From Oxytricha trifallax (lineage: Eukaryota; Ciliophora; Spirotrichea; Sporadotrichida; Oxytrichidae), in assembly GCA_000711775.1 (NCBI GenBank), contig ARYC01001259.1:27026-91025 (forward strand): a stretch of 64,000 bases of DNA, written 5' to 3'. The translations under genes and the position numbers were made by a program. The notes beneath the pieces are model-generated. The model was not told where the DNA came from. It worked only from the letters and a program-made list of their open reading frames with translations, and ran no database searches. Positions 34,501 to 46,800 of the stretch are shown here, piece after piece (the stretch's first letter is position 1; the number at the start of each line of letters is the position of its first letter).

Positions 34501-35089
34501 GATTTAGTATTAAACAGTGATAAGTTAATTTAATTGATGTGAATTAAATTAACTAACTAACTAATATTATAAGTATATTTATTATTGGTTAAATTATATA
34601 TAATTATAAATAATAAATAAAACAACTCTATGAAATGAAAAATCTTACCAAGTTTATAAATGTATAGAATTTAGGCAGTATTATATCATCAATTATTATC
34701 TTGTTCTTTTGTTATTAATTGGTATTAAGCTCATTGTTATTTCAGGAATTAAAAACTGTATGTTTTAATACACCCCAGAAATATTAAAGGAAGTCAAATA
34801 AGCTCTATTATTTTGGAATTGTTCATGGATAATTAAAAAAAAGTTTAATTATAAATTTATTAGAAATGCCATTACTCCATGACTTGTGTTGAATTCATTA
34901 AAAGACAATCGTTTTATAGGAAATAATAAATTTGATTTAACATTATTCTTCCATGCAAATTATTAAATAGAATAGAAAATTATTTAAAGTAAAATATTCA
35001 AAGAAAAGAAGATTTTTATTAGATTAGAACTTAATTGATATAAAATTATAGTGCTAAGTATCAACTAAAAAACATATATGATGTTTGTA

Positions 35090-35587
35090 AAATGAAATCA
35101 AATTTTTATAAATAAAGTTTGTCAATAAAAATGGAATCAGCAAGTGTTCAATAAAGCTCTCAAGAAAAGTTCAATGATCTTGCCAGGCAAAGCACAGGTA
35201 TGTGTGGCAAATACTTGTAGATACATGTGTGTAATCAGTTACTTCTGCTTTTAATAAAGTTCGTTGGATTGGGCGTGATAATTAAACCTAAATGCAACTT
35301 TCATACAAACCACCCAGCAGATTACATGAAGCTTTTCTAATAGTGCATAATCCCTATAGCCGAACATATATCCTCATTGCGAAAGAAGTCTAAATCAAAC
35401 TTTGTGAAGTTGATGGATGCCCTATAGTTATCCGTGTCATAAGTAGCCCGTCTACTAATGATTGGATTGCAGACTGCGAAAAGATGGGTCTTGCAGTTTA
35501 AAGGGCAATCCACTTTCGATGCTGAAAAAGGAAATTAAATTAATTTTACAATTGTTATTATATGACTTACTTTTGAAGGTTTGCATT
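35090..35587. repeat. ~490-bp inverted repeat, left copy, flanking TBE cluster
   Basis: It is the reverse complement of 41677-42175 at roughly 88-90% identity by eye. It abuts the TBE end at 35588 directly. On the minus strand a 70-codon frame (FAVCNPIISRRATYD, SINFTKFDLDFFRNED, IMHYQKSFMQSAGWF) ends at a TGA that is conserved in both copies. It may be a small gene or part of an enlarged terminal repeat. Confidence 0.85.
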
Positions 35588-35715
35588 TAAAACTCCAAAA
35601 CCCCTTAATGAGGTTTATAAGTGGTCTGATTTGTAGGGTATAATTGGGATTAGTAGAGAAAACGCAGGTTTTATGTGAATTTAATGAATATTTAATGAGT
35701 ATTAGTCTACTTAAT

Positions 35716-37163
35716 TCAAACAAATTTTATCCGCTTGTCTTTGTAATATCTCTTGAATCTTGCTCTCTCTAGAGTCTAAAGTATATCGTCTAATGATTGG
35801 CGAGGATAGTGAGGAGCTCTCACAATTATCATATCTACAATACTTTTAATTTCTTAGCATACATCTTCTTGCTTGATATGCTTTTATGCCAAATTAATTG
35901 ATTATTTTTCATGCTTAGTACCAAAATAAGTCATGTTTTCCATATCACTCTCTAATATTATGGCAGCAACTCCCCATAAATCCCAATAAACTGAGCAATT
36001 GGTCCACTTTTCTCTTTTTGGAAAGTATCCTGGGGTACCAAGAACCTTATTTAACGTAATAATCTCTTATCTTAAAGCTCTATTGAAATCGATGACAACT
36101 ACTTCTAAAGGGCTAAGGTTCAACATAAGATTTTCAGGCTTCAAATCTCTATGAACATATCCAAGTTCATGCAATTCTTTGACACCCTTTATCATATCTG
36201 ATAGAATATCATTCAAATCATTTGGGTATCTGTTATGATAAAGATAGTCTCTAAGAGTCATTTAAAATTCCTTTATTCTTAGTGCGATGAAACCAAAGCC
36301 TAAAATAACACCATCTAACTTTAGCAAGTTCTTGCAATCTCTTTTTTATGCCTCTCTTAGAACCATATATTCGTTAGCGAATTCATTCTGGTACTGCTCT
36401 TTCTTAATCAGATAGCTGAAAGGGTAAATTTTATATGCATACTCATCAACCAGTAAGAGCTTTACTTTGTTAGGCAAGCTTATATTCAAATAATTTTCAA
36501 TGCAACTCCTAAGATCAACTGCATTCAATGCAGGAATATACATTGCTCTCTCTTAGAAACATGCGAAAAACGTATTGCATGCAGGTTGATTCATTGACTC
36601 ATATCGTTTCTATCTCTTGACCTGCTCTTGCTATTCTTTTTAAGACTCAAGAGTATTCATTTTCTTTAAACTGGTACTAATTTTTTAGTCTCTTAATCTT
36701 AAATCAAGAACTCGCTAAGGTGATGCTTTTGCTTATGCCTTTTAACTTTAAATGAGTGAGTATAAGAGTTCATGCATGTAGTGCACTAATACCTGCCATC
36801 TACCTTATCGTGCTTGAAATAGATTTTGGCTTTGCAAGAGTGAATCTCTTTGAGGTGCCTCTTCAAGCTCTATTAGGTTGCAAAATAATGTCAGCAGTCT
36901 TAGCATTGAAATGTTTTAATCTTTTCAACTGATAGTTGTTCTTTTACCTCCTCAACATCTTCAATTATTTTTTAGACTGCCATCTCTGCACTCACTTTCT
37001 TAGTTTAAACTTCTATTTTGAAGTCCTCTGCTTTAAACTCAAGAGCTCTAAACTTAATTTCCCTTTCAAAATAGATTACTACTGGTTTCTTGAAGGAGCA
37101 AAAGTTGAGCTATGATTATCCTACTCCAAGAGAAACTGCCTTACGATTTAAGAAACCCGCCAT
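35716..37163 (-). pseudogene. TBE 57-kDa zinc-finger/kinase protein, frameshifted
   Basis: The 1,448-nt span is one base short of copy A's 1,449. Alignment by eye with copy A places the deletion at about 36650-36680 between the zinc fingers and the kinase. The kinase part is otherwise intact (YVHRDLKPENLMLNL, DFNRALR, GTPGYFPKREKWTN) and ends KDKRIKFV and TGA. The first finger has lost its canonical spacing less clearly; the second finger reads CTTCMNSYTHS. Many synonymous-looking differences from copy A suggest that the family evolved under constraint before this copy broke. Confidence 0.85.
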
Positions 37164-37715
37164 GTATAAATTCACATTTAAATTTCTATTATAAAGCTTT
37201 AATAACCTCTCAAGTTATAGAAACAGTGTATAGGAGTTGGCATTGCAGTAATAATGGTTGATTTTGAAGTGTTAGAAATCATATTTATACTTAATTTATA
37301 ACTATAACTTTTATAATTTCATGCTTAATACTTTTAATTTTGGTATCAACTTTGAAAAAATTCAGGTTGGTACCGGTATCAATTAGGTTTTGAACCAGAT
37401 TGGAACTTTTCCATTAAAATCTCACTTGACTAAAACTAGGTACTAATAAAGTTTTGGTACAAATTAAAATTAAACGAATTTAGTACCAGTACTAATTAAA
37501 TTTAAACAAATTTAGTACTAATTTAATGGAACTAAATTGATAAAAATGGAGCTCAATCTCTGCAGTTTGTTACAGCTTCTGCAAACTTTCTCCACGTATC
37601 TTTGCAGGGTTGACCTCCTATAAGATACCCATATTTAATAGTAAGTTTTTAAACAATAGGATCCAGAAGTCTATAAATTATAATTTCAAATTCATTAATA
37701 GGAAGAGGAACAAAG

Positions 37716-38492
37716 ATGGAATCACTCAATGATCAAATAAAAAGAGTCGAGGCTCAAGAATGATATCAAGATTCAGAAGTAAGGAAGATCTCTATCGATA
37801 CCTAACTTAACATGGTAAGATAACTTGATGACTATTAACATATTATTCAGTTGGATTATTCCTTCCAACGCTGGATGGTACCAAAATTTCAATCTTGAAA
37901 GCAATACTTTGTGAGGAGAAGAAGGCTTTTAAAAATAAAGAGATTAAACTAATTGAAATTCCAGACTACCCTGAGATTTCAGTTACTAATCTTTATGAGG
38001 ATGCTATGAAAGATGAGGAAGTAGTAGTTTACCTTCCTACCAAGAAACAACTCTCTAATAAACTTTTAGAGAGAAATTTCGTTTTTGGTATTATTAGTAC
38101 AATAAAAGATGAGTATTCCAGAGAAATAATTGAAGAAGCTCATAGTTAACGATATTCTTTCTCTTTTGAAGACTAGAAGAAGCAAGGCATTCTAATAAGC
38201 TCAGCTTGGCTAAAGGAACTTAAGAAGCATCCTTATCTTTCAAGTAAGCTTAGAAATATAACTTTGTACGAAAATCTGGCACTGGTATATATCTTATGAA
38301 AGAGCATGCCAAGTTCATAGAGATAGAAAAACAGCAGACAGTTCATTAAGTTAGCAAGAGACTTTATAAAGATGTTTAAAAGCCAGAAGATATGAACATA
38401 GATGCAGGAGAAGAAGAAACTTAGGGCCTGTCAAGCATTAAGAAGAAAAGAAAGAGAAGCATAATCCATTTAAGGGTCCATTTAATATGTGA
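37716..38492 (+). pseudogene. TBE 22-kDa-type protein, frameshifted
   Basis: Exon 1 starts MESLNDQIKRVEAQE but lacks one base at about 37765 relative to copy A. A 36-nt GT-AG intron at 37815-37850 is in exactly the same place as in copy A. Exon 2 is in frame: GLFLPTLDGTKISILKAILC, NLYEDAMKDEEVVVYLPTKK. A second break follows near 38290 in the C-terminal third. It ends at ATG-TGA, 6 bp before the converging transposase stop. Confidence 0.82.
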
Positions 38493-38498
38493 ACTATT

Positions 38499-39563
38499 TC
38501 ATTCAATTAATTCTAAAACTTATTAACAAACATTCATTCTCTCTTTCTTTGCACATATCGTAGTCCTATTTTTATTCACTCTCTTGCCACTACTTTGTAT
38601 TAAGTCTACTGTATCGATTGGTAAATCATGCGTAAGATGATATAACAGTGGCTTCTTGTAGTAAGTCTTGATTTAATTCTAGTAGAATTCTATTCCATTA
38701 AATTATGGTTTATAAGGAACGTTGGAAACAGGAATTATGTTTAACTCATCATAGGCTTTTTTAGACTCCTTAGTCTTTTGAACTAATGAGTTATCAACAA
38801 ACAAGATGATTTCTTAGTTGCTATACTTCTCACTGAGCTTAAGCAAAAACTCAATATACTGCTCTTGCTTAATAGAGCGAGGATGAATGACATTAGCTTC
38901 TAAACCTTAATCTACACTAATACCAGCTAAAATTGCGTGAGTGGCAATCTTTCCTTTTTAGTCATATACTTCTATATTATCTTGTTCTTTTTATACCATG
39001 ACTCTTTAATAAAAGTGTTGAATGTAAACACTTCCTCATCAGTGTGTATGAACTTGATTTTATAAATAATAGCTCTCTACATTTAATTATATATAAAGTT
39101 CAAATTATTACTATTAAATGGCACAGTAAAATCAATCACTCTCTTCACTCTGTTAACAGTCTTGAAAGTAATGCCATTTTTTCTATAAATATTAGCTATA
39201 GTCTAAGGAGAGATACGCATGTCAGGAAACTTGAGATTAAACATGTCATTTCGTTTTTCCAGTGGAAAGTGTGCCCAGTACTTAAGCTTCTTAGAATCAA
39301 AGAGGTAGTCAATATTGGTCTGAGAGAACTTTTATTTTCTTACTGATTTTTTCAAGTACCAGAACTAAAATGCTAAACAGCTGCAGGCAGTGATACATAA
39401 CAGTTGAGGAACTCTTGTGTAAGAGCTTTGCTATAGCTGCATAATTTAGCTCTGGTTTGACTTAGCATATGTTAATACTCGCATCATACCTAAGCTTAAG
39501 CAATAAATCTAAATATTTATCATCATAAATAGACCCTTAATTTATCTAACTTCTATTTCTAAT
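38499..39563 (-). pseudogene. TBE transposase (DDE), decayed
   Basis: All regions of the TBE transposase are recognisable: the N-terminal part (GSIYDDKYLDLLLKLRYD), the helix-turn-helix-like MRISPQTIANIYRKNGITFK, and the core with FIHTDEEVFTFNTFIK (first Asp kept). The start codon expected from the copy at 62574 (ATG AGA AAT) is ATT here. There are frameshifts near 39345-39400 and after the first Asp (about 38960). Confidence 0.85.
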
Positions 39564-39668
39564 TTTGAAAATTAACCTAATATATCTACTAACTCCAATA
39601 AGTCCCCAACTATATCCTACAAATCAAAGCACTTATAAACCTCATTAAGGGTTTTTGGGGTTTTGAAT

Positions 39669-40220
39669 GTTCGAGATACCTCACTATCCTAAAATATCAA
39701 TAAAAAAGCTCTATGATGATGTTATGAGTGATCCAGATGTTGCTCTCTACCTTTCTTCAAAGCTGCAATTCTCTAATAAGTTGCCAGAGAGAAACTTCTT
39801 CGTTATTGTCCTTGGAACTCTGAAACCTGAGTTCTAATTGAAGTAATTTAAGAAGCTCACAAGAAACGCTATAGCATCTCTCCTGAAGAAAAAGAGAAGC
39901 AAGGTATTAAAATAAGCGACACCTGGGTCTAGGAACTTCAAAGCATCCTTTCATCTCAAGTAAGCTTAATCTTCTAACTTTATAGAAAAACTTGGTACTG
40001 CTATATACTTGATGAAAGATTGCAGCAAATTAAATAGAGAGAGAAAGTCTCAAGTAAAACGTGAAGTAAGTAAGAGACTCTACAATGATTTATAAAAGGC
40101 AGACGAGATGAACATAGATGCAGGACCCGGGACTAATAGAAGAAAAATAGGCCTAAGCAAGCCTTAAGAGGAAAAAAGAAAGAGAAGCCAAATCCCTTTA
40201 CGGGCAAATTTAATATGTGA
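39669..40220 (+). pseudogene. TBE 22-kDa-type protein, 5'-truncated
   Basis: Starts at EIPHYPKISIKKLYDDVMSD, corresponding to IPNYPDISVTNLYEDAMKD of copy A. It reads SNKLPERNFFVIVLGTLKP, then frame changes; the tail (KADEMNIDAGPGTNRRK) and the terminal ATG-TGA are conserved. It is more diverged from copies A and B than they are from each other. Confidence 0.8.
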
Positions 40221-40226
40221 ACTTAT

Positions 40227-41258
40227 TCATTCATTTAAATCTAAAACTTATTTATATACACAAAATCTCCCTTCTCTTGCGCATACTTTAGCTTTCTCAT
40301 CGCTGACTCTCTTAGCAGCACTCTTAATAAAATCGACTGTATCTATCTTTAAATCATGCATAAGATTGTAGAGCAGCAATTTCTTATAATGACCTTTCAA
40401 TAGCCCCCAATATAACTCGATTCCATTGAACTAAGGTCTAAAGGATACATTAATTACAGGTGTTACTTTTAGCATTTCATACTCCTTCCTTGAGTCTTTA
40501 GTTTTATGAACTTACAGGTTATCAACGAATAGAATAATCTCTTAGTCAGCGTACTTATCTCTAGTTATTGCAAGAACTTAATATATTATTCAGTCTTTAT
40601 AGAACGAGGGTGAATAACATAAGTCGAGGCCACTATCTTCACTTATTCCACCAAGAATAGCATGAGTTTAAACCTTAACCTTTTAGTCATAAACTTCTAT
40701 ATATACCTCTTGTACCAAGACCTTGATATAAAGGTATTGAATGTAAATACAGCTTCATCAGCGTGTATAAACTTTATATTATGCTCTTAAGACCTCTGCA
40801 TTTAGTCGAATATATTATTTAAATTATTCTTATAAAATGGAACATTAAAGTCAATCATTCTCTTAATACGATTGACTGTCTTGTAAGATATTCCATTCTT
40901 TTTATATATGTTCACTATAGATTAAGCAGAGATATGAAGCTCAGGAAATTGGCGATGAAACATCACAGCTCTCTAGGCCAGATAGAAATGAGCCCAGTAT
41001 TTAAGCGTCTTATCATTAATAAGATAATCAATATGATGCTGCTAAAACTTTTAAGGTCTCTTAGGCTAGCTATCTTTTTAAATTCAATTCTAACAAGCAA
41101 TGAGATCTAACAGTAGCAGGATATTTATGGAGCAGCCTTGCTATAGAAGTGAAATTTAAAATAGGTTTGATTTATTCACTGTAATCATCAGATTTATAAC
41201 GCAACTTAAACAGCAGAGCTATATACTCACTGTCATATACTGACCCCAAATCTCTCAT
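40227..41258 (-). pseudogene. TBE transposase (DDE), near full length
   Basis: Start MRDLGSVYDSEYIALLFKLR, end QVLDLNE and TGA, 1,032 nt. The helix-turn-helix-like part reads HISAQSIVNIYKKNGISYK. First Asp in FIHADEAVFTFNTFI; the second and the Glu regions follow (NGIELYWG). Frame breaks occur near 41020 and 40720, the latter just after the first Asp. It is a distinct subfamily from copies A and B. Confidence 0.83.
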
Positions 41259-41260
41259 TT

Positions 41261-41397
41261 AAGCACTAATTTACATTACATTTAAACCCTAATCCCCTAC
41301 ATAAACCCTATTTAAACCCTAATAAAGTATGCACTAATATTCTAATTTTATCAATCAAAAACTCAATCAAACTACTGAAGGTGTTTTGGTGTTTTGA
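41261..41397. repeat. TBE terminal repeat, subfamily 2
   Basis: Contains AAACCCTAATCCCC and AACCCTATTTAAACCC, then ATCAATCAAAAACTCAATC and a degenerate G4T4 end. It matches 722-861. Confidence 0.85.
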
Positions 41398-41676
41398 GTG
41401 ATACCTAAAAGTTGAGGCACTCTTGCGTAGGAGTCTTGCTATAGCTGTATAATTCAGCACTGGCTTGACTTCGTCTATATTAATACTTGTACCATACCTA
41501 AGCTTAAGCAGTAAATCTAAATATTACACATCATAAAAAGACCCTAAATATCGCTAATTTCAATTTCTCATTTTGCAAATTGGCCTAATTTCTCTCCTAA
41601 CCCCAATAAGATCCCAACTATGCCCTACAAATCAAAGCACCTATAAACCTCACTAAGGTTTTTTGGGGTTTTAAAT
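41398..41676. mobile_element. TBE right-end fragment D
   Basis: Minus-strand transposase N-terminus (from the terminal repeat inward) followed by a TBE end of the copy A/B type at 41600-41676. The catalytic part is missing because fragment C abuts it at 41397. The ATG region reads ATG AGA AAT TGA, so it is dead. Confidence 0.8.
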
Positions 41677-42175
41677 GCAAACTTTCAAAAGTAAGTCATA
41701 TAATTACAATTGTAAAATTAACTTAATTTAATTTATCAGCGACCTCTAGAAAATGGATTGGCCTTTAAACTGCAAGACCCATCGCTTCGCAGTCTGCAAT
41801 CCTATCATTAGTAGACGGGCTACTTATGATACTGGTAACAATAGGGCATCCATCAACTTCACAAAGTTTGATATAGACTTCTTTCGCAATGAAGATAAAT
41901 GTTCGGCTTTAGGAATTATGCACTATTAGAGAAGCTTCATGTCATCTGCTGGGTGGTTTGCATGAAAGTTGCATTTAGATCCATTCATCACGCCCAATCT
42001 AACGAACTTTGCTAAAAGCAGAAGTAACTGCTTACACACATGTATCTGCAAGTATTTGTCACACAAACCAGTGCTTTGAATGGCAAGATCTTTTAACTTT
42101 TCTTGAGAGCTTTATTGAACACTTGCTGATTCCATTTTTATTGACAACCATTATATATAAAATTTGATTTGATTT
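41677..42175. repeat. ~490-bp inverted repeat, right copy
   Basis: Reverse complement of 35090-35587. The plus strand holds a 70-aa ATG frame (41754 onward): MDWPLNCKTHRFAVCNPI, SINFTKFDIDFFRNED, ending GWFA and TGA. The two copies bracket 35588-41676 symmetrically, so either the TBEs sit at the centre of an older palindrome or the sequence belongs to a composite element. Confidence 0.85.
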
Positions 42176-42179
42176 TACA

Positions 42180-44500
42180 AACATCATATAATGATCAAAG
42201 CTTCCTAAAATTTGGATTTCATAAAGGAATCAGTCTAAGGTTATTAAATAAACTGTGAATAGTTAATATATCTAATCAAATAAAGCTAAATAGACATAGG
42301 CAGTCTCTTCTAAGATTCTTAAGTTGCCAGCTAGTATTATGATTGTTCTAGAGTTTATAATTTATTTTAATTTTTATGCATAAGAAAATGATGGTAACTT
42401 ACTATTGTCTTATTTTAAATATATTTATTGATTGATTCCAAAATAAAAGATACAAAATATATTAACATATTGAGGCTTAATTTAAAGGAATATTTCTCAA
42501 AACTAACTAATTAATTAAGCAAAGAATGAAAAATATATTTAACTTTCAAACACCAATAAATAAGACATTATTGGACAAAATTGAACTATTAGAATCAGAA
42601 ATAAAATTAAGAATATAATATATAGTAATTGTTTTGATAATATCTATACAGATTGTGATTGTCATAAGGCCTATTGCATAAAACTGAAGGGCTATTTATA
42701 GAAGTTAGAAATTCCCTAAGTTTTATATCCAACTTATTCACATAAATAAAACCAATGAAAAATTACTTTCTTATTAAAAACTTTATAAAAGTTGATTTTT
42801 AACAAAAAAAATAATTGTACAATAATTTAGATTGTTTTGTTTTTATTAAAGCAAGTATTAATTTTATAGATTACAATTGTGGTTGCTTATGATATAAAAA
42901 AATGTTTATATTAAGTATTTATAGTATTATATGATATATTAATATAACCCTTTTTATTTATGATTTCCTATTCAATAAGCATCAATATCATATTTTATTA
43001 ACTAAATTTTTGGACAGTTTGTTCTATATGAATACTGGTATTGATGTCTTATATCTTGATAAGTTCTTGGCCATGCCTTTCTTTGATTTTAATTCTATAG
43101 GAATATTATTTTTATATCATTGTTCCAAAAAATGTTTAGTCTAAACTGGATATTATAAAAATATAATAACAAATAAATAATATTAATCAAGCTTTCTCTT
43201 GCATTTTACGCAGATGTAAGTCTATCAAACCAATAATATATTTTATTAATTTAGATACGAATTATTTCTGAAGAACTATGAATGCTTAACCAAAATTTTT
43301 GAATACTACTCTCAATTTAAAAGTAGGTTTGTTTATTTCTCATTTTAATCATGAATGTCTGGAAGATATTTTTGTATTTTAAATCTAATATTAATTTCTC
43401 TTAGTAAATTGATGATTTAAAACTATCATACTTAAGTGCCATTAAGACATGCATTTTGTCAAATTAATATATATTTGCCTTATAAAGATTGTATTGATAG
43501 TATTTATTGGAGGATAGTACAAGATTACTAAATAAAAATGATTAAACCTTTTTATCTAAAATAAATCTAAAACTGTTATTTATTAATGCTAATTTTCATA
43601 TATTTAAGCCTTTCTTAAAGTTTAAAGTAAATAAATTCTCAAAAGAATTGGTCAAGCAATAATCATCCATAAATTAATATTAAGTGTAATTCTTGTATTG
43701 TGTTTTAAACATTTTGAATGATAGTCAATTTTCAAATGTGCGAGAGCAATTATTTAGTTATTTTAGAAATTAGAAATAAAGAAAAAGTATATAATTATTT
43801 AATAATGTATTAATGAATATGATATTATCATTACAAATAAAAAATAATTAATATATATTAAGAAATAATATGAGCTTGAAAGGTGATGAAGAAAAACTTG
43901 AAAAATTTCAGAGCGATAAAGAAGAGGAACATGGGAGAAGTAATCAATTACTTTGATTTCACTCGCTAAGTATTTCCAAAGTTTTAATTTTATATTTCTT
44001 CCTTACCAAAATGATTAACTAACTAACTATTAAGAAATATAAAATTTCAAAGTTATTAAAAATAAAGTTTTTGCAATTAAGTTAATGTTAGATTTCTATT
44101 ATTTTTGTAAATATTGAATATAGAAATTTATGCAAGAAAATATAAGCTAAATATTTACTATGATTAACCATATGAGAGAGTGAAGAATCTTATAGCTTGT
44201 AAAATAATATGGATCTTGCTAGTAAATAGTTTAGAAGAGAGATGAGGTAATTTAAGATCAGATTTGAAAGGAAAAAGATAAAGATATTAAGATTAGATGA
44301 TGGATTAAAACTGAAAAATCTGGGAAACTCTGAAATTAAATTTAAGGGTATTCTGGAAGGTATATATTAGAAAAGACAAGCATTTCAAATAGAAAAAACT
44401 ATTTACCACTAAGTTGAAAGAGTTTACTAAGTTAGAATTATTTTATATACAAGATTATAAAAATAAGTGAAATTATTAATAAACGTGTTTATCTATTTGT
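42180..44500. other. AT-rich stretch without a recognised gene
   Basis: More than 2 kb of AT-rich DNA with no convincing frame or repeat. Confidence 0.45.
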
Positions 44501-44739
44501 ATTTAATTAAACAAAGACAATGCCAATTTAAGTTGGCTTGAAAACAGGAATTCTCTATTTTATATTGATATAAGTACAATTTCCCTTGCTAAAGCCTAAC
44601 TTTGATTCTTTAAAATCTATCATATTCTTAAGAATGTCCAAGTCGTTGTAGACATCAAATTCCTTTACTGGCAATGATCAAATCATTTTACGACAATTTG
44701 ATAATATTCTGTTTTTATGTTAGAAAAATCTCTCTTGCT

Positions 44740-44840
44740 AAAGAAGCAAGCTTAAATAGAGTACTACTAACTGCTTCAGGTTTTCAAGAAAATTCTGTGG
44801 TTTTATATCTCCAGAGTAATTCTTTCTAGAGAGGAGTAAC
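44740..44840 (-). pseudogene. Possible kinase catalytic-loop fragment
   Basis: The minus strand reads NYSGDIKPQNFLENLKQL, resembling the HGDIKPxNFL loop of protein kinases, but no DFG or further kinase motif follows. Weak. Confidence 0.3.
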
Positions 44841-45044
44841 TAAAAATTACAGTGGCAAATGCATTTTTATTGAAAATATGTGAATATTTTGGGAAAAGAT
44901 AGTTGAATGAGTCTGTTTATTATGGGTCCCTATACCTGATGTAGTGCTATACAACATTATGTATAATGAAATATAAATAATTATTGTAAATAATTTGATA
45001 AAATCATTATGATTTGAGTGATTTAAGATCAACATTCATTGATT

Positions 45045-45765
45045 ATTTCTCTAGAGTCAACCAGCCTTATCTCAATTTCTTACGCTTAGATAAAGTTTTT
45101 TTATAGGAATTCTCACCGATCAATTGCTTCAAATCCTGAGGGCTTTCTATTACATCATGCTCCTTTTAAGCGTCATGAATCGCTTCCAGAAGAACATTGA
45201 TGAATCTTTTATTTTAAAGAAGAGAGCTACCAGCTGATCAAGCTTGTCAGCTTCTCAATGAATATCTCATTCACAATATGAAAATCTGCTACTTTGGCAA
45301 TATGAATGTAGCAAAATATTTTGACTTCTATGCTCCCATACTCCACGAACTCCTGCCTCTCATTTAAAAATATTTACTCTCGATGTCACATGCTATTAAT
45401 GCAGAAGCATCATTTCTAAATCTAGTATTGTATCCATAACTTTCAATAAGCTCAAGTATCAAAACCCCATTTTACACTATTTAATTTCCTCAAGAGTTGC
45501 TTGAAAGATGTCCTTTTACACTTTAATTTGATCCATTTGGGTTATCATATCTTTTAAAATTGATTTCTCATGGTCATTACAGTAGATTATAATAGGGACA
45601 GTAAGGCATTACTCTTCGATTCTTTCTTTACTCTTGTCAACCACTCTTCTACACTTGAGCACATTATTATTTATCCATTTTAATACTGGCTCAATCTATC
45701 TAATAAGCTTTTGGTCGTATGCACACTTAGGTATGCATTGATAATTTATTATAGGATTTTTATAA
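45045..45765 (-). pseudogene. Gene fragment with CxxxC start and coiled coil
   Basis: One frame reads CIPKCAYDQKLIRQIEPVLK and continues ~95 codons (VVDKSKERIEEQCLTVPIII, MITQMDQIKVQKDIFQATLE) before a TGA. The next frame gives ELIESYGYNTRFRNDASALI, then EYGSIEVKIFCYIHIAKVAD, then LLEAIHDAQKEHDVIESPQD to the end. At least three frame changes in 720 bp. It resembles the helical/coiled-coil proteins common in ciliates; no family is assigned. It may be decayed, or split by tiny IESs. Confidence 0.5.
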
Positions 45766-46264
45766 ATTTTAATTTATAATTAATAATCAAAATGGAAAAT
45801 ATATTTGAAAAAGATGAAGCAGGACTACGTTCACAATAAATTTATAAGTTACACTTTAGATATCTGATTTTATTTGAATATTTTTTCATCAATACTTACC
45901 AGTTGTAGTAGAGAGAGGAAGAAGCTTCAGTAAAGCACAGTAAGACACCGAAATAGAAAGTTGATTCATGCTGATGGCGACATTTACGTGGTTGTTTTCA
46001 AAAATAACAAAGTTGTTCTGGTTTTTCCAAATATATACATATATTTTAAGTATTCTATTTACTATTAATTGAAACGCTAAACCTTATATTTTTCTAATTA
46101 TATTTTATAACTAATTGAATCCTTTAATCGCAAGTAGCGCTGAACATGTGTAACCTGCTCAATTCTTAATCCCACAGACCATACATTTTACCATCATGGT
46201 GAAGAAAAGGATGCTTCCAAGTAATTCGATCGAATTAATAAACAATAATAAGTATATCAGAGGG

Positions 46265-46800
46265 TCTTCTTGTTCTGTACAAATTTATAATTGTTTCTAT
46301 TAGCGACTGAATTGCCAGGAGTTGAAGAAATCTCTTAAATTTTTTTGTAATTTCAGGAATAAGTATGGAAAATGATGAGAGCTTTCTTGTCCTATTAGAT
46401 CCAATAGCAAGTCAAAATTCCGTAAATCCAAGTCAATTAGATATAAATTTAATCCTTTGAATGGTTTAATTTTATTGCAACCAATGTTGATTGATATATT
46501 GACTACTCGTAATCCAGGAATGTATCCTCCATTTAGTGTGAGCATTTGCATAACTCATTAATAAGCTCTTAATGATCAGCCTTCACAGTTTTCAAGAATT
46601 CTTACTAAACTTGCTAGCTTTTGAACTCAATATCTGGTAAGTCTGTTTTATTCAATGAACAGGGTTGCAGCTTGTTCGCTCATCCTCAGAGTCTCATCAT
46701 ACTTATAGATCGACTCTAATTATTCAAGCTTGCGGTTCTTGACAGTTTAGAGAACCACAACTAGCCGCTCCAATTGTAGGCTAATAAGCGAAAGCTTAGA
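46265..46800 (-). CDS. Helical gene fragment (coiled coil)
   Basis: The minus strand reads SLISLQLERLVVVLQTVKNR, then ESIYKYDETLRMSEQAATLF, and after one frame change EFLKTVKADHQELINELCKC and LVAIKLNHSKDQIYIQLTWI to a TGA near 46367; the same frame is open further (NYKKIQEISSTPGNSVANRN). The LxxIYxxxxCYxxxxDxxKAL spacing recalls TPR-like repeats. It is probably part of the same germline gene as its neighbours on this strand. Confidence 0.5.

Larger units (their letters stand above)
35588..39665. mobile_element. TBE copy B, full length (4.08 kb)
   Basis: Both ends are present. The left end has AAAACTCCAAAACCCC and the right end CTTTTTGGGGTTTTG-type sequence with the same ~80-bp terminal repeat. 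The length fits the roughly 4.1 kb of known TBEs. All three genes are present in the order of copy A but each is broken by at least one frameshift. A three-base AAT follows the right end and ATT-like sequence precedes the left end, consistent with the ANT target duplication of TBEs. Confidence 0.92.
39666..41397. mobile_element. TBE fragment C (different terminal-repeat subfamily)
   Basis: It begins abruptly inside a 22-kDa gene right at the end of copy B and runs through a transposase to a terminal repeat (41261-41397) like that at 722-861, ending GGTGTTTTGGTGTTTTG. The left half is absent, so copy B probably inserted into it or recombination joined them. Confidence 0.85.

Noticed and set aside
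46300..46551. 83-codon ATG frame (MQMLTLNGG)
   Set aside because: Another minus frame over the same DNA reads as a continuation of the upstream coiled-coil segment and uses TAA/TAG as Gln; the ATG frame is probably a shadow.
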